Of a stretch of DNA of 64,000 nt, positions 54,916-64,000 are shown piece by piece. The DNA comes from Pseudorasbora parva. Taxonomy: Eukaryota; Chordata; Actinopteri; Cypriniformes; Gobionidae. The notes beneath the pieces were generated by a model. That model had not been told where the DNA came from. It saw only the letters and a program-made list of their open reading frames with translations, and searched no databases. Both the position numbers and the translations under genes were made by a program. The DNA lies in NCBI RefSeq assembly GCF_024679245.1, contig NC_090172.1:7859233-7923232 (forward strand). Direction: 5' to 3'. Positions within the stretch are counted from its first letter, which is position 1; the number at the start of each line of letters is the position of its first letter.

Positions 54916-56114
54916 TTTAAAAAATCCCAATTACTCTTTTTTTATTTTTATTTAGAGGCATAAACTGGCTTTCATAGAAATATGTCCTAGAGATTGTATA
55001 AAAAAAAAACAAAAAAACAAAACAACAACGAATCTACTGAGAAAGTATGGTGATATCTGTTAGTTAAAATGTGTACCCCATTCCTCTTAAAATAAACACG
55101 GTTTGTGGTATTTTGGTGCTTTCAGCGATTTGAAATAATAGACAGACCACTATACACTATATTTCCCCTGAACTCTCCCCTCTCATAATGGTCTTTGGGA
55201 GAAGCTCCCCTCACCATCTTTAATGAGGCAAATCTCTGATATTGGCTGACATTTTAAAATCCTCGTCCTGAATGGCAGTGCCAGCAGTCATCTTTACAAG
55301 AGATTTCCACTGAAGGTCTTTGTGATGATTGAGTGAATTATAATGGCCTTGGTGTCTGTGTGAATAGGAGCCAGTGGCTTAAGAGTAAAACCTCAACTCA
55401 CAGATGAGCTCTGGGATCCCAAGATGCTTTGGGTCTTGCAGCCTGTTCATTTTACAAAGGGGTTTAGACCAGATGCCGTCCGCTCTGCTCTGAGATTTAG
55501 GGTGAAGGATCATGTCATGCATTTGTCAACAAAGAGAAAAGCAATAAAGAGAAATTCTCCACTCAAACTTTCAATGGGGAAGCCTAACATCTAAAAACAT
55601 TCAGTTTTGTCTTGTTAACTGACACAGACAGTTTCAAACAAAGCCGACGGTAGTGGTGTTTCGATCGTGAATGAATTAGTTATTGACTCAGATAGGAGTG
55701 AACCATTTAAAGAGTCACTCACTGGTATTTGTCGCCACCTACTGGCGTAACGATGTAACTTGCTGAAAAATCCTCACCATGCGTCTGAAATCGAATATGT
55801 ATTTTACGTGAATTAATAGCTTCTTACCTCAGGACATTTAATCGTTTGACTTACCAGAATCAAATTGCACTTGACTGCCATCAACAAATCAATTTCCGTG
55901 TCTTCATAGGATGCATACTTTAGAAACTCACCGGAAGTAGTGGTACTTTTCGTTTAGTTTTATGAATAGGCTACTACTCTTTTTGGTAACGTATTACTTA
56001 ACATAAGCATATTACAAGGATGTTGGCTGTTTTTTAGCACATATTAATGGCTTATTTTACTTGACCATATACACCCTTTAATCAACAACTACCTTGCAAA
56101 CTATTAATAAGCAG
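54916..56114. other. Gene-free spacer
   Basis: No coding exon or complete element recognised. Confidence 0.5.
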
Positions 56115-56170
56115 TAATTAGGAGTTTACTGAGGCAAACTGTAACGTTTGCCTCAGTAAACTCCTAATTA
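56115..56170. repeat. Perfect 25-bp hairpin
   Basis: Left arm 56115-56139 and right arm 56146-56170 are exact reverse complements around a 6-nt loop. Directly after it, 'acggttaatagttaataga' occurs twice in tandem (about 56172-56215). Confidence 0.97.
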
Positions 56171-56409
56171 CACGGTTAATAGTTAATAGAAGACACGGTT
56201 AATAGTTAATAGAGAATTGTACCATAATCTAAAGTTTGACCCTCTTTTCATATAGGCTACTGTTTTCACCTACTATATAGTAGGACATAGGCCTATGTAT
56301 ATATTCGGATGGAGCCACATTGTTTCTGAATAAAATTGAATTGAATTTAAAACAATTTTGACACAGGAATTGCTAGTAATTCAGAAATAATGATAAAAAA
56401 AGGCCAAAT

Positions 56410-56523
56410 ACATTTTTGGTAACACTTTATTTTACTGTTCAATTTGCAGTATTAACTAGTTGCTTATTAGCATGCATATTAATAGGATATTGGCTGTTTA
56501 TTAGCACTTATGAAGCACATACT
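56410..56523. repeat. Cyprinid interspersed repeat fragment
   Basis: 'ggtaacactttattttactg' followed by 'gcttattagcatgcatatta', related to the 13953 repeat start. Confidence 0.55.
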
Positions 56524-56527
56524 AATT

Positions 56528-57607
56528 GACCCTTCGCTAAGCCCCGCCCCCCCGTAGTTACTGTTGCTACGCCTGTCAAGCTTTCGCGCCTGGCACGTCT
56601 ATTACAGTATGTATGCGCCGGTGTCAGACATTTCCGAGGAGATAATTAGTGATTTCTGGCGAACAAGGGAAATAACTGAGAGAGCAAGAAAAAAGGGACT
56701 GCAGTAAGTATTTGAGGGATATATCCGCGACATATTTTGCAACCGATTATAGAATAATTTCAATAAAATTGAAGCTAAAGCCTATGGTCTCAGCGCAATC
56801 AGCAGCTGCCTCATATGTATGTTCATGCACAACAGGGTAAGTAAAATGAGAAAATAATCGAATAATTATAAATCAAACAACTTATCAATAAATCTTGTGG
56901 AATAAACACAAGACATTAGCCTGAAAACATTGCAATGTTTCTCCGGCTTAACGTTATATTTAGCGCGCCGGGCTATTGCTCACATGTCGTGTGTCTATAA
57001 TCTACTCCTTGGACCTGGCACTAGCCTGAGATTCTGACCTGAGCCATTCATCAAAAACCACACATTTACTGAAACCTTATAACAGAAAGCCACTCTCTCA
57101 AACATGATGGGTTTTATTAATATTATAAACACAGCCACTGCAACAATCCTTATGATGAAAGTCTTAATTTGCACACATTTTGTCTAAACAAAACTACAAT
57201 ACAAAACTAATAAATAAAGCTAAGACAGTTCTTTTTATAGTCTGTATACGGCATCATATGTAATAACTTCCATCAGTAAAAAACCTCATGTATTTTCAGT
57301 TTGTTGAAGCAAAGGTGTTTTTGTTAATCCTGACGACATTTAACGTTGTTAATGGGGTCTCACACACACTGCTTGATTCAAGGCTGGTATTTCTTACCTT
57401 CAGTTTTACGTTTTGGGGAAGGAAAAAAAAAATACACCATCTGTCCAAACTTTTAGGGTAGGCATCAGATTTGCACAATCCATTCGCACAGATTTGCATC
57501 GGCATGTTTCCCTCGCTCGAAAGCTTGACAGACCTTCCGTGCCTAGTTACGGTTGCTAAGCCACGATTGGCCTGTGGTGGTATTCGGGCGTGGCTTAGCG
57601 AAGGGTC
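56528..57607. mobile_element. Inverted-repeat DNA element with AATT borders, about 1.08 kb
   Basis: Ends GACCCTTCGCTAAGCC (56528) and GGCTTAGCGAAGGGTC (57607) are exact inverted repeats. AATT lies at both borders (56524-56527, 57608-57611) and is either a 4-bp target duplication or part of the repeat. A second inverted pair, 'tgtcaagctttcg' and 'cgaaagcttgaca', lies inside. No transposase domain was recognised. Confidence 0.85.
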
Positions 57608-57611
57608 AATT

Positions 57612-57848
57612 CCTTTGATGTATGACCATATTCTACATCCCTTAATCCTATACCTGAATTTAATTAACTACCAACAATCTGTACAAAGTTGTAGTTTATA
57701 GTGAATATGTGTTCCCCATATTAAAGTGTTCCCACATGTATAAGTAGAAACCCTGATATTGCATTTTCTTGTTAAACATACTTGAATAAAATTTGTTTAC
57801 TAAACCAAATATCAAGTAAAAAAAAAAAAAAAAAATAATAATAATAAT

Positions 57849-57913
<65 letters not shown>

Positions 57914-59210
57914 ACAGTGTACACACAAGCAAAGTGATTCAAACTGAAAAGTCCCAGTGCTTTATCCTATACTGGATAAAATATCAATATATTATAAATA
58001 AAGTTGAAGTACCCTCAGCCCTTAAATCATAAATCTAAATAATCATAGATTATTCGTCTGTGATGCTGCATAGTCACATTATTTCCTTGGTTTTTGGAAC
58101 ACAACCCACTCGGATGAGCTGGAAAATGAGATGTGTGAAGATCAACAGTGCTGCACAAATGCATGTGACCCGCATTTTATTTACGCTATTGTTCACTGCT
58201 GTTCACAGTCCTTCCTCATTATTTACTACATAATCACAACCTTATTTTGCATGTGATTATGGTTGTAGCTTCAGGGCACCATTGTGTTTGTGAAGTCTGT
58301 TTCATTAGAATTGTCCTTAAACACAGTGCACAGGGACATTCTGTGTATTAATAACAATTATTGGTGTCCATTAGTTTCTACAGACACCTTTAGTGTTGGA
58401 TATTGACTGTGGCTTATTGATTTCCCTCCTTGTCACTTGGTTCAACTTCCATTGACTCAGTAACACTTCAAACAAGGCCTCTCATTCACCGACAGGCTCT
58501 CCACACACACTCTTCATATGTGAGCGCAACACAAGTATCAGGACAACTCAAGCAGGAGGATATTATTCTAAATAGCATCATGATCTGAAATAGAAAATGA
58601 AAGCATGTGCTTGACATGTAAGTAAAATAGATTGTTTGCTGCTGTCTTCTAGTCATCCACTGAAATGCTTTCATTGAATCCTTAGTTATGAAAGATGCCA
58701 AATACAAACACGTATCACTTTTATTGGCTGATTTGTGTTTATAGGAAATGCATGATGACATAGCGAATAAGGCATGACATTATTTAATCATTTTAAAATG
58801 CTATTAATGTTGCTGGCTGAGTGAAATGACCACTGAAATCTTTTCATTGCCTTTTCAACGTAAAATCCATAAAAATATTATATATTAGGCCATTTTTCAT
58901 ATGACTGATTAATGTACAAATGCAAGTATTACCTCTAACTTTTCTAAATTACAAACTATGACAGAAGCAGCATTGAAACTTTACCTGCCATTAGAATTTA
59001 CACTCTCATTCATCTCTGTAAACTATAAATGTAATTAGGAAGAAAATTCACAGTAGAATGTTCACTTAATATGAAGTATTGTATGTCAACAAATTTCATT
59101 CAAAAGACAAAAATAAATCAGCAGCTGATGTCAGTATGTAAATGAACACGAGGGGAATCGGACACTATACAGAAATGAATCAGTTTGTATCAACATAGAT
59201 GAGATTTAAT
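57612..59210. other. Gene-free spacer
   Basis: AT-rich, containing the 57818-57910 microsatellite. I found no exon, RNA gene or element ends. The minus-strand frame 58486-58761 has no recognisable domain. Confidence 0.5.
57818..57910. repeat. Poly(A)/(AAT)n/(AT)n compound microsatellite
   Basis: An A-run, then ATA units, then about 28 AT units. Confidence 0.96.
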
Positions 59211-59269
59211 CATGTCGAAGATGAGTACATGGATTCCCTTGATGGTCCAAGTTTGTCTGGTAAAGCTGG

Positions 59270-59700
59270 TTGCGTCAAACGCAAAGTTACTCGGAAGAAG
59301 GCAAAGTTTTAGCGAGCGAGCGCAAAGTTTTTGGGGGAAGCGCGAAATTTTGCGAGCGAACAAAACGTTTTTTGGGGAAACTCAAAACATTTAGTGAGCG
59401 AATGCGTTGACTTACTATTTAACCCCCTATATATGACCAAGAAAGTCTTGCTGGTCAAGGCAGTTAAGCGACCAGTTAAAAAGCTTAAAGCAATGTAAGA
59501 TGGTCTGCTGGTCTTAACTGGTCTCTCAGTGTGGTTTTATGTGTTTTTTTGGCTGGTCAGGCTGGTAGAGTTCAGCTAAAAACCAGCTTGGTTCCAGCTT
59601 AAACCGGCCAAACTAAGACAGATGGGCCAAAGTTCCTCAAAGAAACACAACGTTTTAGCGAATGAGCGCAAAGTTCCTCAGAGGAACGCAAAGTTTTATA
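59270..59700. repeat. Degenerate repeat cluster ('gcaaagttttagcgagcgag' and 'gctggtc' types)
   Basis: 'cgcaaagtttt' and 'gcgagcga' words recur at 59278-59410 and again at 59625-59700. Between them lie 'ctggtc' and 'accagctt' words typical of a cyprinid repeat. Confidence 0.7.
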
Positions 59701-59821
59701 CTGGATACACACCCAAAGATTTTTTACATCTTGCACACCACACAAACAGATTTTCAACCAGAGACCCGGCTATAAACACAGCAAATCTCGCAAAATCTCG
59801 CGAGACTTCAAGGCCGGCAAC

Positions 59822-60334
59822 ACACTGCAAGCGTGGCGTGAGCATCTCGACTGTAGAGCTTGCACACTGCCTGCGTGACGCGCGTCTCATGCACGGCTCG
59901 AGCCTCGCCCAAAATGCATGCATGCTAGAAATAGAACCCATGCCTATTTTTCATTAATAAGTTAAATTTTGATGTTTTAAAGTCTTTATGTTGTGACATA
60001 AATGCAGATATAACTGTAATTTAAATAAATAATAATAATGATCGATTTTCAAATATTGCACGTCAATACAGAACAAAACATTCTGCAGCCTATTTTGCCA
60101 TCAATACCATAGATATGTATGGTCAATACTGCCGAGTGCTACGTTGTCTTTGCTGTATCAGTAGGCTATATATTTATGTTTAACATGAAGTATACATGAA
60201 GTATAGGCCTTCCCTGTGCGTCAACTAGCAGCAGCAGCGCCGCGTCAGACTCGCTTCTGGTGTGAAAAGGCAGAGAAAACGCCACGCAGCTGCTCCGCGG
60301 CTGACACGCAACAGAAACGCCACGCTTGCAGTGT
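59822..60334. mobile_element. Candidate short inverted-repeat element, about 0.5 kb
   Basis: ACACTGCAAGCGTGGCG (59822-59838) is exactly inverted at 60318-60334. GC- and CpG-rich ends flank an AT-rich middle. No target duplication was found. Confidence 0.6.
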
Positions 60335-60529
60335 CTCCCGCCTCAGAATAAGCATGGTGGATGATATACAGGTAGAAATTGTGATAGTGTTTGGAATGAT
60401 TTTCACAGAAATTTCACGAAAAAAAAAAAGGGTTTGGATGAAGTCGTGGAGACGGCGAGAACATGTACAGATGGCTATGTTTTTTGCAACCCGATCACAC
60501 ATAAATGCATATAAATAGTACGAGTGTGC

Positions 60530-60685
60530 AATGTCATGGAATGTATACGCCAAAACTCATTTTGGCGTGCATATGATACGCTGTTTTTTGCATGCATATG
60601 ATACGCACTTTATGGCGTATATATGACACGCGCTTGGGTAGGTTTAGGGTGGTGGGGTGGGGGGTTCGTATGTATAATACGCCAG
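60530..60685. repeat. 'tatgatacgc' repeat cluster
   Basis: 'gcatatgatacgc' occurs twice (from about 60568), with variants 'atatatgacacgc' and 'gtataatacgcc'. Short period and degenerate. Confidence 0.65.
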
Positions 60686-61027
60686 CCTTTCTCAAACTTT
60701 TTTCAGTCAGGGCACCTTTCAAAAGTGCATAAAATTTCAAGGCACCCCAGTTTAAAATATATTTTTAAAAACACTGCATAACCCAAATTTAAATGCAAAT
60801 GTCCTGTTTATTTAGACCTTAATACTCCATTTCAAAGTAAAAACTGTCCGGTTCTTGTGGGGCTTTTCTTTTTTAAAAACGATCCATGCTGCTGCTGCTT
60901 GTTTCTTGCTCTTTGTGAAATCAAATGTATTTTCGCGGTTAAATTATAAACATGTAGCCAACTGCACAGTCACGCGACCCCGGTGAGGACGTCATGAGAG
61001 TTACTGATGTGAGATGGATTTTTATGG

Positions 61028-61034
<7 letters not shown>

Positions 61035-61100
<66 letters not shown>

Positions 61101-61112
61101 TATATATATATA
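61035..61112. repeat. (AT)n microsatellite
   Basis: Nearly pure AT dinucleotides with one short interruption. Confidence 0.96.
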
Positions 61113-61498
61113 TTTATCTAAAATTAATTTACAATTTTATTAATCCGCTCATATGTTTAACTCTTTCACACGCAAATGTAAAACATTCTGGCTGACCCCC
61201 CAGCGTGAGTTTTTCAAAGCGACCGTTATTAATGTGTCACTTTATGGTTTCCATGGTGACGCGTCATTGCTTGTCATGTGACACACCGCAGCAACAACAA
61301 CAACAGAGCTGAATGAATGATGATCTGCTTTTATCATTGTCATTTTTCCTTTTTTATTCAAAATGTTCACAAATTTGTTAGATATGGCATGAATTATCTG
61401 ATATTCCGATTGTCAAATATATACAAGTGGAAGTGTTCCCTTTCGTTCAGTCACTCCGACGTAACGTCAGTGACTGACGAATGGGGGTTTCGCCTAGA

Positions 61499-61610
61499 AG
61501 CCAATCATCTTCGAGATCTTAGAAAGCGCCCAATGGCAGTGCCAATGCCATGGGCATGCGAATTTGCATGCGTAACTCCGCCTACCCACCTGGGTATATA
61601 AGGAAGTAGC
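61499..61610 (+). promoter_or_regulatory. Promoter of the DIRS-like element
   Basis: Three CCAAT boxes (61501-61505, 61529-61533, 61542-61546), an octamer ATTTGCAT (61562-61569) and a TATA box TATATAA (61595-61601), in that order and orientation toward the gag frame. Confidence 0.65.
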
Positions 61611-61614
61611 TGGC

Positions 61615-63500
61615 ATGAATCGCATTATGTTTCTGCTTCGGAGCCAAGAGCATCTCTTCACTCCGGCAAGCCTGAATTCTGAAGTCCTCTCTTCAGTCTT
61701 CGAGACGAGCGGTTCTCCAGGGTGTTGGTGTAACGGCGCGTTCCAGCGATCTCACATTGCCTGCCTGCTGATCTGTGCAGTGATCTGCAACAGCTGTGTG
61801 TGTTTTCCCTGGGCGCTTCGGCACTCTGCAGAGCTTCCTCTCACAAAAAGAGCTTGCGTGTGGCACGTCTTTTTCAAGACGGGTTGCCCGCGCACTTCCG
61901 GGTGCGGTCGATATCTGTTGCTGTCTTTGGGACGCATTCACTGCTCGACGTGTTTGGGCCCAGCACGTTCGGACAGTGTTTGTGGATGTGCTGTGTTCCC
62001 TCTGTGGGAACATGACCATCGCGATGTTGTGGTCGAGACTCAATGATCTCTGTAAAGAGAGAGAGTCCCCTCTGCCACACCCCGATCTACCATCTCCGAG
62101 AGAGGTGGTACTTTGGCTGGTGGCCAGGGTGACCTGAGGGCGGTGCTGTGGTATTAAGAACCCCGACGATCATTCCTCGGGCCACTCCCGCCCTCTTGCA
62201 CATCGCTTCCAGTGAGTGTTGGACTGAAACAGCGGGACCGTCTGCTGACGCCCCGTTCGTTTAGTTCATACTCCAGATAGCGGCGAGAGGTCGATTGCCG
62301 CATCTCAAGGTGGGCTAGAGTCCTTTGGGGATGACGATTCGGCTATGCTCCGCCTCCGGGTGTGGTAGCACTGTAGAATCTGACCTAGAGTTGACAGCCA
62401 TGTTATCTCGGGCAGCCGCGAGCCTCGTCACGAGTGCTCGCGGTTGGGCGATTGGTTTTTGGAGGTGGCACCCGACAGCTGCGGGCCCCGCCCCCAATGC
62501 CATTTCGCTCCCGAGATGCATGAGGAGTGCACGCGGTCCGGGAGATCTCCGGGTCTTCCCGCGACCGTTTGGTGCCTCCTCCGCCTTCTCTGCCCTCGAG
62601 GGGTCGCGGCCTAAGGGTACACTGGGGTCCCTCCCCCTCGGTCAGGTGCTCTGTTGCGCACTTCGGTGTCCACTGAGTGCTTTGACTTGACGCGGTGAGG
62701 CTATCCTAAGCGCCCTCCCAAGCCTGCTGGCTCGTCTAGTTCGGTGGCGTAGTCCAGCAGTGTTATGGGGTAAGCTGCCGCCCCGATGCGTATGCACGAG
62801 GACAGAGCTGATCCAGGGCTTACGAGCCCCCTCGCAGAGCAGACCCCAGTGGAACGCGAGTCCTTCCCTGGTCTCCTCTGTCAGGGCGCAGTCGTTACCA
62901 GTGCCTCGACACCGGGCCGCTATGCCACCCGAGTCCGGGCCGGTAACACTGCCTCGAGGAAGGCGTGCCGCCACCGATCCCGCCCAGCGCGGCATAGGTG
63001 ACCACACGCCCCCTGGGTCAGGAGATGTCCACAGCTGTGGTCCGGGGAAGACAACTGGCCTTACTTGGTCGATGTGGGACGGCTGAGTGAGCCCGCCTCC
63101 TCAGCTCGCCCATATCCCAGGCCGGCCTTATCGGCGGCACAGTCAGGGACTGCGCCCAACAGTTCTTGGCTGTCCCCAGAGGCAGACTGAGGCCATCTGC
63201 CCCGGCGGCCCGCTGCTGCACCTATGCGCCGCCGGCACAGTTGCCTCAGCCTCCTCGCCGCCTGGGCGAGCTGCAGGAAGCCGTCCCAGTCCGCGCCAGC
63301 CCCGCAGCCTGCTGAAAATAGGCCAGCGGCGCTCCGGACGCGGACAGCTCTGGGATGGGCAGTTCTTTCATGGGACGGTGGCAGGCCGCCCCTTCCCCCG
63401 GTGGAGGGCCGGGGGAGAATCCTTTGCAGCTGCTGGCCCACGGGTCAGCAGCAACCTTTGTAGAAAGAACTGATTAACCCATCCCTGAGCACCCAGAGAC
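61615..63500 (+). pseudogene. gag-like region of the DIRS-like element, frame-broken
   Basis: Several overlapping open frames (61615-62046, 62325-62690, 62760-63086, 63087-63473) lie where the first ORF of DIRS elements is expected, but none spans the region. One frame carries a Cys/His-containing segment ending HDHRDVVVE. No enzyme motif is present. I read this as a decayed gag ORF; exact frameshift sites cannot be set without a reference. Confidence 0.5.
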
Positions 63501-63502
63501 CG

Positions 63503-64000
63503 GTGACGGCAGTGTGCGCCGCCCCCGGGCCACGCCGCTCTCGTCCCTCTCTGTCGCCAGCCCCCTCTCAGAGCAGACCCCAGTGGAACGCGAGTCCTTC
63601 CCTGGTCTCCTCTGTCAGGGCGCAGCCGTTACCGCCGCCCCGACACCGGGCCGCTACGCCACCCGAGTCCGGGCCGGTAACGCTGCCTCGCTGCCCCACC
63701 GAGGGTACGCCGGTGCTCCGCGTGACCCCGTTGGTACACTCCCTGGGAGCGTGGCTACAGCTGCCGGGTCTGTCCCGCTGGGTCGCACGGACCATCCGGC
63801 TCGGCTACGCGATTCAGTTTGCGCGAGCTCCTCCCCGCTTCCGGGGTGTCCGGTACACCGTGGTGGGGTCCAATGCCCCAGTCATGCGTGCGGAGATCGC
63901 GACCCTACTGGCGTAGGTTGCGGTCGAGCTCGTCCCTCCAGCCGAGATGAAGTCCGGCTCCTACAGCCCTTACTTCATTGTACCAAAGAATCCGGTGGGT
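63503..64000 (+). pseudogene. Start of DIRS reverse-transcriptase ORF with one in-frame stop
   Basis: The frame contains TIRLGYAIQFARAPPRFRGV and MRAEIATLLA, then TAG at 63914-63916. The same frame continues past the stop with VELVPPAEMKSGSYSPYFIV up to the window edge. These are the known N-terminal landmarks of DIRS RT, before the fingers/palm motifs. The stop replaces what is normally a lysine codon, so this copy is probably defective unless readthrough occurs. Confidence 0.8.

Larger units (their letters stand above)
61435..64000 (+). mobile_element. DIRS-type retrotransposon, 5' part (runs off the window)
   Basis: GC content jumps here. From 'gttccctttcgttcagtcac' onward the sequence follows the layout I know for fish DIRS1-like elements: terminal repeat with a small palindrome (61450-61474), TATA box, gag-like frames, then RT. 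DIRS elements use a tyrosine recombinase, which would lie outside the window. The left boundary is set by the start of the recognisable terminal repeat. Confidence 0.8.

Noticed and set aside
61693..63795. Several 100-plus-codon minus-strand open frames in the GC-rich end
   Set aside because: They are shadows of high-GC coding DNA in the DIRS-like element; the recognisable RT landmarks are on the plus strand.

Overview
This window looks like nuclear DNA of a cyprinid (carp- or zebrafish-like) fish. Both genes are split by many GT-AG introns. Intergenic and intronic DNA is AT-rich and full of short DNA transposons (hAT, PIF/Harbinger, TTAA-target elements, Tc1-like) of kinds I know from cyprinid genomes. 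A DIRS-type retrotransposon runs off the right edge. There are no operons, CRISPR arrays or tRNA/rRNA genes that I can see.

Layout: 1-4.4 kb is gene-free and holds three inverted-repeat elements. 4.44-4.75 kb is a GC-richer promoter, followed by cyb5b (five coding exons, 4748-10190, + strand), which encodes a 155-residue tail-anchored cytochrome b5 of the outer-mitochondrial-membrane type. Its introns carry a hAT relic and a Harbinger-type element nested in an older palindromic repeat. 10.2-12 kb is probably 3' UTR and spacer. A second promoter (about 12.74-12.9 kb) starts dhx38. Its 26 coding exons (13603-45505, + strand) join without a frame break into 1,261 codons for the DEAH-box spliceosomal ATPase DHX38/Prp16. 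The numbering used here counts the untranslated first exon as exon 1.

46.6-61.4 kb contains no gene I can recognise. It contains a TTAA-type element, a Tc1-like element nested inside another Tc1/mariner-like element, one exon-like open segment of unknown origin (52788-52946), a TTAA element nested in an older repeat, strong hairpins and several inverted-repeat elements. 61.4-64 kb is the GC-rich 5' part of a DIRS-like retrotransposon: a promoter with CCAAT, octamer and TATA motifs, gag-like reading frames, and the start of a reverse-transcriptase frame broken by one in-frame stop.

The two host genes are housekeeping genes on the same strand with no obvious functional link: one handles electron transfer at the mitochondrial surface, the other remodels the spliceosome between the two splicing steps. 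I do not see a clearly new biological system. The most interesting points are how repeats touch splice signals of dhx38 (a TG-repeat acceptor at exon 23, a repeat abutting the exon 4 donor), the datable nested insertions, the orphan exon-like segment, and the DIRS promoter.
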